Notes: generated by a model not told the origin, from the sequence alone. Shown: positions 12,632-26,166, numbered from the stretch's first letter. The stretch is DNA of 64,000 bases from Chrysogorgia sp. JL179-B06 (GCA_035772405.1 JAYKKM010000437.1:10573501-10637500), one strand, 5' to 3'. Translations and numbers: made by a program.

Positions 12632-15600
12632 ACAATTATACCATAGCTCGAGTCGTAGGTGTATATGAGCTCGAGTCTTATATGAGCGCTATTAGTTCAT
12701 ACACGACGAGAGCGAATGGTATAATTGTTTTATAATATAGCAAACATTTTAATATAATAATCGGAAAAACTGTTGATATGTCGCAGTGAATAAATTATTT
12801 AATTGAAAGCAACGAACTTCCGCCACATCTACTTCCGTTATGTGTAATGTTGTCACGTATGAAAGGTTTCTCGCTGAGTTGAAAACAGCTTCAGAATTTT
12901 GTCTGAGAGCCAAAAATTCGTTGAGATGGTTCAATAAAAAAAAAGATCCTTTGAAAAGCCAAAAGGTGCGTCAATTTTTAGTTATTGTATCACGGTTGTG
13001 AATATTTGGGCTTTTAAGAGGACGTGAAAGCTAAAAACATCAGCGAAAATCTCGCTTTGTTGGTTTTCGATGTGTATCACCTAAAAATAATAAAGTTTTC
13101 ATTCATAATGCTTTATTACTTCAAAAATTATCTTTACTGAATAATAATCATAATATTTGTAATAAATATGTGTTGCTAGCTAACTTTTATCCTTTTTATT
13201 TTGTCTGGCAAAACAATACACAATTCAGTCGGGTTTTTCAAAGCCTTAAGACGATTTTTAAAGTGGATTTTCCATCATAACTTCGTAAATTTTGCACTTG
13301 GTTAATGTATTTTCTGTTGAACATTAGCCTTACTTCTCTCAGTTCAGGTTTTTCGCTCTTGTGCGTTAAAGAAACAACCAGTTTCATCTGCAGTAGGTTG
13401 AGAAAATCACGCCGCCATTTTGTTTTTTCATTACTACTGATATATGAGCTGATAGCTTGCTAGTATAAGAATCAATCAGATTGCAGAATAGCTCATATAC
13501 GGTAGATGGCTATATTATAAATCATCTCCTTATAAGGAAGTAAAAACGTCTTGGGTGATCCGTTTGAATCGGACACTATTTGGGCACGACAACGCGAAGC
13601 GGCACGTTCTCATAATATAATAGAACGTATTTAAATACATATGTATTTAGACTAGCTAATTCCACGTTCAAAATAATATACGACGAATCGTGCCTGATCG
13701 CCGACTAATAAGTACATGAACCGTTTTTACGAAGGGTGTGCACGTTCTCGTAATATAATAGACACGTATGTTATGTATTTTATTTAGACTCGGTAATTCC
13801 AAAACTGTTTTCAGAATCGAAATCGAGCAAATATTGGCCGAGATAATGTTCAAAAAAAATATTGGCGAACGGGATTTGTTGACGACAGACGCGGTCTGGG
13901 CCCTGAGAACAATGGTTGGGAAAAGAAACTCTAGGGGTGGGGTGGGGGGTAGTGGTAGAAAAGGCGAGCGAGGGGATTATTGCGGATTCGTATTTCTAGT
14001 CATAAATTATATGACTGACTTATTTTTCAGGTCTGTACGCAAAATGACGCACGCTGATTGGCTGCCTACAGTATACATTGTAGTCGTGTAATAAGTTTTG
14101 CGTTCAGACACGCTAGTTTTGGCGGGAAAATTTCTTGGTCGATTTGATGATAAACAAACAAGATTGAACGTACGTTTTATGATTAACAACAACAAATTTC
14201 TCTAGAACGTACAGGGTAATGTAGTTGAGTCCCCGTCTCGACAATTTTAAGCAAAAATGCTAAAGAAATTAATACAAACAGATATCAAGTCATGGTTAAA
14301 AACAAGCTAAGCATGTAGGCTTAGACCGCCATGTATCAATACAAGCCTTTCAAGTATCAATACAAGCCTTTAATAACGTCTTTTTCGGTTGAGAAGTTTC
14401 AGTTCAAGTTTCATTTATAAGATATTTTCATTTGAAGGAGTTTTATATTCTGAAGTAAGGGAGCATTCATTATTTATGGCTGGGTTTGGTAAGCCAAATG
14501 TGTGGCGGTAAAAGGTTGGGTAAGATTTTTTTGTTGCATTGCAAATATCGGGGTAAAAATTTTGAAACAAAAGAAATAAAATAATACACATCAGTGTTTA
14601 ATGTCTTTAGTTATAATAATAGTGAACAATATAAAACAAAATTACAATATAAACATAAATAACGAACGCTCCCTAACTTTTACTGCGCAACTTTTATTCG
14701 AACGAGTTTTGCATTCAAGCGGTTTTTCCATTCGGACGGATTTTGGGTTTGGACGAGTTTTACATTCGGACGACTTTAGCATTCGGACGGATTTACTATG
14801 CGAGTATACCTTGTTCCCTTGCAAACCGTAAAGCGAGTGGCGAAAACGCGTGATGCACGATAAGTTCTCTAAGGTGGCGGATAGGCTAGCGCATAGAACG
14901 TGCCTTCAACACCAGAGAGAACTGCAACTATGAAATGAACAAATATGTACAGTTAGATCGCGGTCATGCACCCAACTAACTACCCCAGCAATTGCAGACA
15001 TAGTTGGACAGGTACATGTAGCCTTGTATATTTCTAGAATGTTACAACAACCAACTCTAAAGAAAACGGTATCAACAGTTTCAGCATCGATGGTTCTTGG
15101 GTTGTTATAACATTCTAGAAATGTACAAGGCTACCTGTTCAACTTTATCTGCAATTGCTTACATGTACAGTACTGCTCAGAAGTAACCTAACGCTGCGTT
15201 CTCGTCCAGAACGCGTTCCCTTCGCGTTCCAGAACGCGTTCCGAACGCGTTCCAGAACGCGTTCCGAACGCGTACCGGAACGCGTTCCGGAGCCGTTCCG
15301 GAACGCGTTCCTGAACGCGTTCGATTGAGATGGAAATTTTGTCGGAAGCTATTACCGAGTTCGGAAAACTCCGAGTGATTAACCAATGTAACAAATCACA
15401 TTTATACGAAGAATGTATGAACTTGAGACTTGTGGCTTGGATCAATCAATGATGAGAGTGAATGAGAGTTGCGCATAAGTAATAACTGAGTCAGTAGTTC
15501 AGACACTGGCTTAATATAAATTTTACTCCGTGTTTGATTATCACGCGGCGCCATATATTTTTTAAAAACATTAGGGTTGTGGACGGATGGTTGGTACCTT

Positions 15601-18600
15601 TTTATATGAACGCTCTGTGTCTATTAAAAAAACACTCATCAAATCTTTATTTTATTCATCTGTGAATTAAAACGACCGCTATAAAAATTCGTGACTGCCA
15701 TGCTTCGCATGCATGCACATTGTAATGTGTGCAATGACATGTCGTTTCGCTACAACCAGAAGTCGTTTTGCTACAGTATGTAACACAAAGTCGTTTCGCT
15801 TCCAGCGTAACAACTGTATGTGTCGACTTACCAACAAACGATTTCGTTTTAATGGTTTATTGGCAAGTCGTTTCCTACACTAATATGAGTTTACATCTAT
15901 ACGTTTATGTTTCGTTTTGGTTTCATGTCAGTTGGAAATTATTCTGAATTTTGATCTTGAAATACGCTCTGATAAATATGTAATCAATCTCGTACCCAGA
16001 GCCTGCGTTCCTTTATGATTGTCGATGGCGAATTTATATTTAAAGATTATGAGCTCGAGATTTCTATCATGATGTGATAAATGACGATGGCGAAGGCAGA
16101 GTCATCTATCATCTCATAGAAATTGAGAGCGAATAGACCATTGGCAAGCGCGGGGTAAAGTTTATAATGGGCACGCGGCAACATCTTTATGAATCGTCAC
16201 TTATTGTTTTCACTCAACTGCCATGATTTTTAGTAACGAAATACTGACGTTTCGAGCGGACGTTTTACTCTGATGAAGGGCTCCGCTCGAAACGTCAGTA
16301 TTTCGTCACTAAAAATCTTGATGCCCTTTACCATGTCTATACACGCACTCTACTTTTTAACGTTATACTATCGTGATATCGTCGGCCGGGTATTTCATGT
16401 TCGAAGGTCGTTTTTGATTGACATGTTTACATGCTTATGTTCGGACGAAGCAAAACATAATCCGTAGATATAAATTCATATTAGACTCGTGTATACGGTA
16501 GTGTAGCGAAACGACTTAAGGTTGTAGCGGTCAGCAATGCGCAAGAGCTCGTAAACCAAACAAGAGTTCGAAAACCAAACCGCGGCATGGTCAAATAAAT
16601 TATGGAGGAACTTGAAGACGTTTTGGCCATAATTTGTTTCGCCTGGATAACCGGCGATCTGAGTCATATTCGTCTATAAATTTGATATGTTCTTCTGTCA
16701 CTTTTGGCCTTCGACCACTGCGAGGAGCATCGTTCAATTGACCACTCATTCGATATCGCAAAAGAAAAAGTATAAAAAAGTATATTTTATTTTTGGAATC
16801 TTTACTCCAGCAGATCTCAAAGAAATTACTCTTTTCTTGCATATATTCAGTAAATATGGCGGAGCGACGATACGAAACAAGATGACATTACGAATCGGAA
16901 AGTGACGACAATTTCCTGAAATAGCCTGAAAACCGGAACGCGTTCCGAACGCAATTTGGAACGCGTTCGGAACGCGTTCTGGAACGCGTTCGGAACGCGT
17001 TCTGGAACGCGTTCGGAACGCGTTTTTGGTTAGGTTATTTCTGAGCAGTACTGTAGGTGATCTTCGATCTCATTGCATGCGCATATTTGTTCTTTCCATA
17101 TTTGCAGTTCTCTCTGGTGTTGGAGGTGTTCTATCTAGCGTATCCGCTATTTTAGAACAGAAAGACCACGCAAACATCTCGTATATCATGCGTTTTCACC
17201 ACTCGCTTTACGGTATGCAAGGGAACACTGTATACTCGCGCATTATGCGTCAGAAATTCGTCCGAATGAAAAATTCGTCCTAACGCAAAACTGGTCCGAA
17301 TGGGAAAGCTGCCTGAATGGAAGCCTGAATGGCAATCTCGTCCGAATAAAAGTTGCGTAGTAAAAGTTACTTCAAAAACTCATTAATATTCATTAACCAA
17401 ATTGTCCAATCACATTTCCGTATTTAGTCACGCGCAAGGCTTTTATACCTGATAAAATCCCCATGAATACTAATCAGCATGAAAATTATATAAAGTCTTT
17501 ACGAACTTTATATAAAATTCCTGCTAATTTGCATTTCATACTAATAGAAAATAAAAACCAGTACACTCCCTAGTGATTACAATCAATTGTTTTTGAAGCT
17601 ATTTAAAACACTTGAACTCGCGTTTTATCATATCTACACGCTCCTTCTCGTGTTTTAAATACTATTTCAAAATATCAAACTCCTTAAAATGAAAATACCT
17701 TAAACGACGAAAATCCGCCGAAAATCAAACGTTAAGACCCGGCTGCCGCCGGAGCTCCGGCGGGTACTGTATAGCAAATCGCCGGCTATATTTCCCCCAT
17801 TCCCAAGCAAAATTGTCTCTGTATGTTTGTTTTTATGAAAAGCTGCTAAAATTCAATCATCAGTGTAATTCATACAGTGAATGTCAGGGGTAGGTTCTCC
17901 AAATGCTGAAAATGGTATTCTTAAGATTCACATTTTGCTAGCGTTTTCGCTCTCCCCCCTCCCTCCCCCCCTTACTTAAATGTGCCGTCCAGTCCATTCT
18001 GCACATGTGTGATATTTCAAACGTGCGGGACTCCATATGTCAACAAACTTTAACGGAATAGATTTGCGACAGTTCGAAAGCGAGTATTCGTCAAAGGTGG
18101 TGAAGGCGCGAGTGGTAGTTAAATATATTATCCACATTTAGGAACAGAACAGCTTCTTATAATACGCTTTTTAGGCCGAAAAGGTCACAAGCGTGGGAAA
18201 CAAATCTGCAATACTTCATGTCCAATGTTTATATAATGCAATGTAAACAAACGATGTAAACAGAAACGCGGACATGCGCAAAACGGACTGGACGGCACCT
18301 TTAAAGGGACACTCCGGCCCAAATACAAATGTAGTTCTTACTGACTTTAGATTATTTCCAAAGTTTCAGCATTCCTATCAATTTAGTTAAGAAGATGTGG
18401 CTAGTTGAAGTTGGAGAGTTTGTCCAATTTCGACGCCATTTTGTTTCTCAAAATGACGTCACTGAGTGACGTGATCTCGTATTATGCCTAAGAAGCTCCT
18501 CTACTTTCCTGCATGATGAACTAAATAGTTTATTTCGACTAATTTTCGTCCAAAGACCATTCACAATAACTATCACTATGTGATCGCCATCAAAACAACT

Positions 18601-21600
18601 CCACTGACGATAAAGAATCACTCAATGACGTCATATTTTCAAAACCAATATGGCGTCAAAATCCACAAATTTTCAACTTCAACTAGCAATATCTTCTCAA
18701 CTAAATTGATAGGAATGCTGAAACTTTGGAAATAAACTAAAGTCAGTAAGATCGTTCATATGAACTGCATTTGTATTTGGGCCGGAGTGTCCCTTTAAGC
18801 TAACATTTTGCAGGTGTAGTATAGGCCGCACCCTTGACCCTCCATGAATCAGAATGTCCTTTCAGCGTTCATGTCTGACACTTCATGTCTGACGTTCGTT
18901 GGGACAGCCACCTACTCCAGAACTAAGCGAAAGCCCTGCATAGTATCCTACACGGGAAAAAACATTTAGTATTCCTTTATTCAATGGTGTTTTGTTTTAA
19001 CCACAGGTTCACACCATCGGACCTTTTTCGAGAAATCCGTAAGAATGGTGATAAATTAGGTTTGGTGGTGGATTTTACAAATACGAAGCGATACTACGAG
19101 CCGGAGGTAACGATATATATGGCAGTTTTGTTGATTACGTCTTATTATGTGGCCATGGTCGCAATTCAGAAAGCGAATTCTGTTATTCAGACTTCAACGA
19201 ATTCGAAGGTACATGTACGCACAGAAACAATGAAAAGGTCCAAGAGGATTAAACAGTCTGCAGCAAGAAATTGAAAACTTTATTGATGCATTAATGATGC
19301 TAACTATATATGTGCGCAACTACGAGGAGATTGAAACTCAACATTATAAATGTACTCCCTCATACCTATATAAATGCTTGGGACGCCATTTTGAATTTTT
19401 CGATATATTATGAATTTGAACGATATATTATTTCTTAAAGGGGAACTGTACCCAAAAAATTAATTACTTTTAAATAAAAGGCCTTTAAGTATAATGTTTA
19501 GAAATGTTAATAGTTTTACGGTATCTGCTCTTGTACTCGAGAAATAACGTTTTCATTCTCGTATTTTATGCTTCTGGACTGCCGCCATTTTCGAGTTTGC
19601 TCGACGGCTCAGACTCGAGGTCCAGCGGGGGCACTCTCCTCCGCAGAGGTTTCTTTTCAATTTTGACGTCATTTGAGCGCAAGGAACAAAAGACAAGCAT
19701 TCAATGACGTCAAAATTGAAAAGAAACCACCGCTGTATATCGATCTTGAGCCGTCGAACAAACTCGAAAATGGCGGCGTAAAATAACTTAAATGAAAACG
19801 TTATTTCTTTCGCAATAATTTCTTTCGTTCATACTTTCGCAATTCGTCAGCAAAAACCAAATGTTCTCGTTATTTTATGGAGGGGTCTTAATTTAATTGG
19901 GTCGTTTACTTTGGTAAATTTAAGGTAGTGATATTTAATACCCAATTTTAGGAGATAACAAACCGGAATGTTGAATACAAAAAAATCAAATGCGAAGGAA
20001 AGATTGTACCGCCAGAGAAAGTCGTGTCAAGGTGGGTGGTGATCTAAGTCGTGTACATATTTGTCACACCAATATGGCGCCGATTGACTTCATTATTTTG
20101 CCGCTCACGAGCAATGAGTTATTCTATCCAGTCGTATTTTACAAACCAGTGTATAAACCGCATTTAACTGGCAATCAGAATACAATCGCGAGAGCGAAAC
20201 CAGAAACCATAGGAAGCCTTCTTGTATCCAATGAAAATTGTATTTAGTTGTTTCTCGTTCCAATATAAAACACAGCCATTTTCGCAACTTTCTAGCCAAG
20301 CCGTCTATTCATGGAGTAAATTTCAAATATTGATTTCAATATAAGTAAGTAGCGGTGGGCGCTACTCATGTCCATGGAATTAACTAGTTAGTACTTATCC
20401 CAACCAGAGCTGGTCCCAATTTATTTAAGGCTCTTGGTGAAAGCCCGACCTGCAATTACAGTAGGACTGCTCATTGGATTATTGCACCACTAATTTTTCA
20501 GTCTCCCGGAACCGATATATGACATCTCGTAATTTTTACAATTACGATTTTTCCATAGTGGTAATTCCCACCCAGTTCAAGCAGCGTTCAGTGTCCACTA
20601 TACCCCCATACATTAGTACCGGTATTACTACCACTACATATACCGAACTTGTGGCTTTGCTAACGGTAACGCCTGTCAAGGAATTGATGTCACATTTTCG
20701 CAATGGTCCCAATTGGGTTTAATAATATATATTCTGAGATCCGAAACTTTCCTCTAACCACTTCTGCGTGTTCTACATCGTAATTGATTTCAATACGTTC
20801 ATTCCTACCTTGTTATATTTACCGAAATTAGGATGGAATCTAAACGGGATCACAGTGACCCAGAACGCTGGGGTGTGCTTAGAAGATTCAATTGGGATCA
20901 GTTCACCGAGGTGTCATGCAAATGCAACGCCTTCGAGTTCAACCTCATACCCAGGGTCTTCACCCGCCTCGCCGGACTCGAAGTTTTGAGTGAACTCGTG
21001 GTATCTTAGTTCCGTGTCATGACTACAACTGTGTTTCTCGATATTTATTTTTACTCTAATTCGTGTTTATCTAGGTTTAAAGCAACCATTTTGTCGTTCT
21101 TTAAGAGATTTCCGACTTCCAGTAAGTATTGTACTGTAACACTAAAATAGCAAGGACTACATGTAGGTTTAGATTGCCGTCTGTATGTTTTACCGCTATA
21201 ACCACAATCTTCGGTTGAATTCAGAGGTCAAACTTAAATTTGAATTCATTGAATTTGCCACAAAATTATTATCACAAAATGTGACAGGGGAGAGAAACAG
21301 AACTGTTTTCACAATTGAAATGTAACCTAAATATGCGTGCATATAGATAATAGTCAAATATATGTATATGAAAAATCTGACTGCCCCAAACCGGGAATGC
21401 GAATCAACGCATCGGCGCTCTAACCACTGAGCTATTGAGACATGGTCAGAACAGTCAAACATCATATACATATTCCCGGTTGGGGCAGTCAGATTTTTCA
21501 TACACATATATTTGACCATTAATCAATCTTCTCTTCATGTAAAATATAGATAATAATTGTTGTCTTAAAGTGTCTATTAAATGAAAAATTCCAATTTGAT

Positions 21601-24600
21601 ATTTTTGAATAAAATCAAAGCTCATCGCGTTCCGTAGTTTTTGCGATATTGAATGTCAAAATACTTGGCGTAGTTTAACGTTACAAAATAGTGAAATTCT
21701 GGGATCAAATATACGGAGTGACTAATATTGCATAATCTATTGTTGTTATGCATGATGTTACATCTGCATACGTCATCAGAACCTCTAACCAAGCATTTAG
21801 ATTCCTACAAAATTGGATGCTAAACAGTTTATAACTCCCAAGACTATACACACGATTCACTATATGTCAGATTTACTCGGCGCATCTTGAAGTCAAAATA
21901 ATTGAGAATTGGGCAATGAGTGTTTTATCTTTTTTGCATATATTGTTTTGTTACACGTTACATGTCTGCTGTCTCTATTGTTAATAAAGACTTTTATTTA
22001 AATTGATAACCCATATACATTGTGTGGGCCATGACCTTTAACCCTCCACCGTATCACCAGTGGTGATATCAGGTCCCCTGCAACTGCTCACCATTCAATT
22101 CAATCTTTCCGCATGCAATGTTAACTTCCTGCAAAGCCTCTCGCATTGCATCCTCTGCTTCTCTCTTTACTGTACAATATTCGTTCCCGTGTTCTCTTTG
22201 CCATGCCACTTCTATCCACCTGCTCCTTGACATTGCCATGTAGCATGCTACTCGTATTTTGTTTCTTTATACAAGTCCCTCATACTCTTTATTCCTCTTC
22301 CACCTTTACTACGGGGAAGGTACAATCTTTCATCACCAGCCTGTCTCCCATGCATTTTCTCCTCCCTGAGTTTTCTTTTCACAACCATATCAAGCTCCAC
22401 TAAATCATCCTTACTGAATCTGCATATATTCATTGCATATCCTGCTACCGGTATCACCCTACAATTCACAGCTCTAACCAAGCTCTATTCTAGATGGACA
22501 AGACTTTCCATCCTCTTCACCATCTCCCTCTTTACTCTTTCCAACACTTTCACCTTATCTACCTTATCTGCCTGTTAACATCCTAAAAACTTGTACACCT
22601 CATTCTCATCTGGATTCAAGGCTCGCATTCTCTCATCTAACACATTTAATCCTTCTCCCTTCACCATCTTACCATGCTCAAACACAATTTCAGCACACTT
22701 TTCCACACCATAACATGCTCCCGTATAATGGCTTGCTTGCACAATCATCTCATTAACAGTTTTCAACCTATCATGGTTCTCTTAATACACCTTCAGGTCA
22801 TCAATAAATAAGCTGTGTGTTCGTTTCACTGTCCGATTATCTGGCATTCCCATCATGTACCCTCTTGTTTCATTCAGGAGCATCCCAATAGGTACTTCAC
22901 TCAGACAGAACCCAATCGGCGAGAGGCTATCTCCCTGCAAAAATCCTGTAGAAATTGAGATCCATCTACTGATTTTCTTTTCTCCTTTCGTCCACACTTG
23001 CAGTCTTGTTCTCCATTTCTTCATCAATTCCTCAATTAGTCTACAAACATCTTCTGGAACACCTATCCATTGGTACACTTTCAACATCCAATCATGATGT
23101 ACTCTGTCATAGGCTTTTTGGTAATCATAATAGGCTACTGCAAGATTTCTATGGTGTTCTCTCACTTCGTCCATTATACATCTATCAATCAATAATTGGT
23201 CAACTGTTCCTAATACCCCTTCTGTTGCTCCCATTTGTCCTTCATCCCACATCTCATTAGCTGTTGCATGATTTTTCAGATACTTTGCTATCAATCCAAG
23301 TCTTGTATGATGAGTTCAAACAGGTTATATGCCTATATTTTCCCACTGGGCTCAAGTTCTCTGTCTTAGGCAATAAGACCCCTCTTCCTACAGCAATCCA
23401 ATCTGGTATCACTCCCAGATCTGATTTCCACTTCTGGAGTGCATGGCACAATGGACTCCTTACTCCCCCTAACGTTTTCCACCAGTAATTCTAATTAAGT
23501 GCTAATTAAGACCAAACGTCTCCAATAGCTCTGAAAACTTTTTGGCTTCGTTATCGGAAGGACAATCTAAATGGAAATTGAAATCTCCTGTGATGAGTAA
23601 AATTTCGGGAGACATCACAATATTCTCGAGATAGCTTGAGAACTCCTCAAAGAATACATTAGATGAAACTGGACGAGTCTCTGAGTAAGGAGGGCGATAC
23701 ACAGCAACAACTTTGATGGTTTTGTTGTGCACATGGACAGTCCACTGCGAGAATTCAAATGATTAAACAATCATAGAAACATCAAGAGAATCTTTTAACA
23801 TAATTCCAGTCCCTCCACCGATTCTGTCACACTGTCTATGAAAACTTTTAAAAGTATAACCATTCGAAGATAAAGCAGCAATGTTAACAGAATCATGGTC
23901 TTTTAACCATGTTTCGGTAACAACACATAGGTCGATATCTGTGTTTACCATATGATCAATAATGTCCGGTACTTTGTTCCTAACAGAACGAGCATTAACA
24001 AGGGCAAATTGTAAACGATTATGTGACGTTTGAACAGATGCAACAGCCGAGTCTTCAGCCAAATCTCTTGAAATAGACAATCTTTCGACTTGAAATAAAC
24101 AACTAGTAACATCGCACTGAATTTGAACAAGGTTAGTTTGCCCAACAGAGCGTTCCATACAATAAGAATTTTTAAAGTTCTTTGTGTTGAAATGATGACA
24201 GGTATTAAACTATCACTATACAGTAGGTGTACAAGCCTTGGTTTTCTTCCCAGCTCTTACACCCCGTTTACTCCGATTAATTCCAAGATTGTCTAGACGG
24301 TATTTAACATCTATAGGGTGACAACGGATGCATACGGTTTCAGTTAATAGAGTTGCTCAGCTGAATAAACAATTGACAGCTCGCCTCTTGAATAATTAGA
24401 TCTTATAAAATTATCTTCTGTTGTTATACCAGATCGTAAAATTATCTTTCCAGTTAAATGAGCAACAGTTAATGTTGGTCCAGGGTTTCTTGAAATGTCC
24501 ATATGTATGGTAAGATCTAATGTAAATAATCTTGAGGGCAAGGCCAAACAAACCAAGCCACGTTTTGTCGATTTAGCCAAAGGACGCCGAGCCATGAAAT

Positions 24601-26166
24601 GAGATGCGAGAACAATACGTTTCAAACGTATTCGGAAGCCAACAGCAAAAGGCAAATAACTACTGAGATACTTGCCATCCGCAGCTAATCCACTGTTATA
24701 AGAATAACCAAAACCAAAGGAAGCAGTATCATTAATCTTGAGTAAAATATTATAACTAATAAGAGGAAATATCAGTAAAATTATACAGAGACAAATTCTG
24801 GCAGCCATCTTGGCGCGCATACATAATACAGTTATCACTGTTATTTCCTTAACGTCTTTCATATGCTTTTCAATTATTCTATTTGCACTTCCTTCCACTT
24901 TTGGAGTCATTCTTACCTTCAGTAGCTTTTCTCTTTGCTCGATCTCATTCAGCGTCGTCTCTTCCAAACTATTTAGTTGTTTTTATCTATCTAGCTCAGC
25001 ATCTCCTTCCGGTAACTCAAACACAGGATCATCAAGCATGTTACACTCTTCTTCCCCCTCTCTCATCACATCACCATCAACTTCGTTATCGCTTCCATCA
25101 TCAATTAACCTCGACTGTTCATCATCATTAGCAACTTCATCATGTACACTAAGTACTGCTAACGGTTCTCTTGCCATTCTCTCTCTCACCAAAATCAAGC
25201 CCTCAATCTCCGGCTCGTTTTTAAATCTTGCCGCATTATCCCTCAACATCTGTGCACTCGTTCTATTATATTCAGGAAACTCCACATCCCATCTTTCTTT
25301 TATTCTCTTCATAAAGCCTCTTCCTCGTTGTCTTTCTTCTGTATTGATTTGCACAAGTCTTACTTTCATTGGTGCCGTCCAATTCACACTCTGGCCTTGT
25401 TGCTCTTCTTGTGTATTTACTATTCTATCAGCACACTCTGCTGCTCCTTCTTGTCTTGCTATTGTTATAGCCCTCATTACGTCTGGCTCTTTTCTTAATC
25501 TAACCGCATTATCCCTTAAATTTTGCTTTGATATTGAATCTCTGCTAGGATACATAGCACCCCACCTCTCTTTCACCCTTTGCACGAAACCTCTTCCTTT
25601 CTCACGTTCTTCCATATCAATATGTATCAATTTTACTTTCTCCTCAAATCTCCAAATAGAGTTAACGTCACGTCTTTCAATGTCTATCCTGGGTGCTTCT
25701 TGTGAGTCAGCAAGCCTTTCAGCCGCCACAGTTATACTCGAAGTACCCTGATGTTCATTATTGTTATGGTTTTGATTTTGATCAATATTATCCATAAATT
25801 ATTTCTGAGTACGCACGGTATCAACAGTCAGTCCTTCGGGGCCCGGCACGAAGGATAAGGCTATTACTACACAGGTTCGCCAGTTCTGTGAGGTACATGT
25901 ATCGTTAGGGACCGTATACGCTCCGGCCATCCACCCTTCGGCACGATTAACGCCTATCTTGGGTTGCGGTTATTTGCATTCGAGTTGTCTTCTCTTAGGT
26001 GGATTTCCAACCAAGGATATTGAGCTCCACCTGCCCAACTTGCCTGTCCCCTAGGCAGGGAGGCTTTGGGGTACTACCACTTGCCTAAGGTGGACCCGGA
26101 GGGAAGGAGGCATCCCTGATCTCCATTCTAGGCCGAGATAAATCCAGAACCTAACCGCTGCCCATA

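Larger units (their letters stand above)
15168..17053. mobile_element. Tc1/mariner-like element with GAACGCGTTC arrays
   Basis: Flanked by TA on both sides, it starts CAGTACTGCTCAGAAGTAAC and ends with the inverse (GTTATTTCTGAGCAGTACTG). Just inside each end is an array of the 10-bp palindrome GAACGCGTTC: about ten units at 15208-15322 and about seven at 16936-17024. A decayed transposase start lies on the minus strand at about 16770-16600. The TA target and terminal CAGT fit Tc1/mariner. Confidence 0.85.
14672..17376. mobile_element. Outer DNA element with CATTCGGACGA subterminal repeats
   Basis: The left end AACTTTTACTGCGCAACTTT is inverted at the right as AAAGTTGCGTAGTAAAAGTT near 17350-17370. 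TTATTCGAACGAG pairs with CTCGTCCGAATAA. Several CATTCGGACG(A/G) units line the left end and GTCCGAATG units the right end. Internal sequence TCTCTCTGGTGTTG.. is also mirrored (14915 and 17105). The Tc1/mariner-like element is nested within it. No transposase of its own was seen. Confidence 0.75.
22030..26160 (-). mobile_element. R2-like non-LTR retrotransposon, decayed and interrupted
   Basis: Read on the minus strand the parts come in order: a GC-richer 5' untranslated region (26160-25796), an N-terminal ORF with two repeated motifs (25795-24983), its continuation (24967-24826), an unrelated LINE insert (about 24815-23490), then reverse transcriptase pieces (23488-22248) and a degraded tail. 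An (ATT)n run borders the 5' side at 26165-26207. The gene order and RT sequence resemble the R2/NeSL-type elements common in cnidarians. Confidence 0.7.

Noticed and set aside
10823..14460. Candidate microexons for the missing DUSP11 exon (for example 11373-11392 and 14437-14453)
   Set aside because: They have the right phase, but the encoded residues do not resemble the family and the acceptors are weak.
16600..16842. Functional Tc1/mariner transposase
   Set aside because: Only the helix-turn-helix linker is present; the catalytic domain is missing and frames are broken.
24810..25751. 313-codon Ser/Leu-rich plus-strand frame
   Set aside because: It is the antisense shadow of the R2-like N-terminal ORF, whose repeated modules and acidic tail make better sense.
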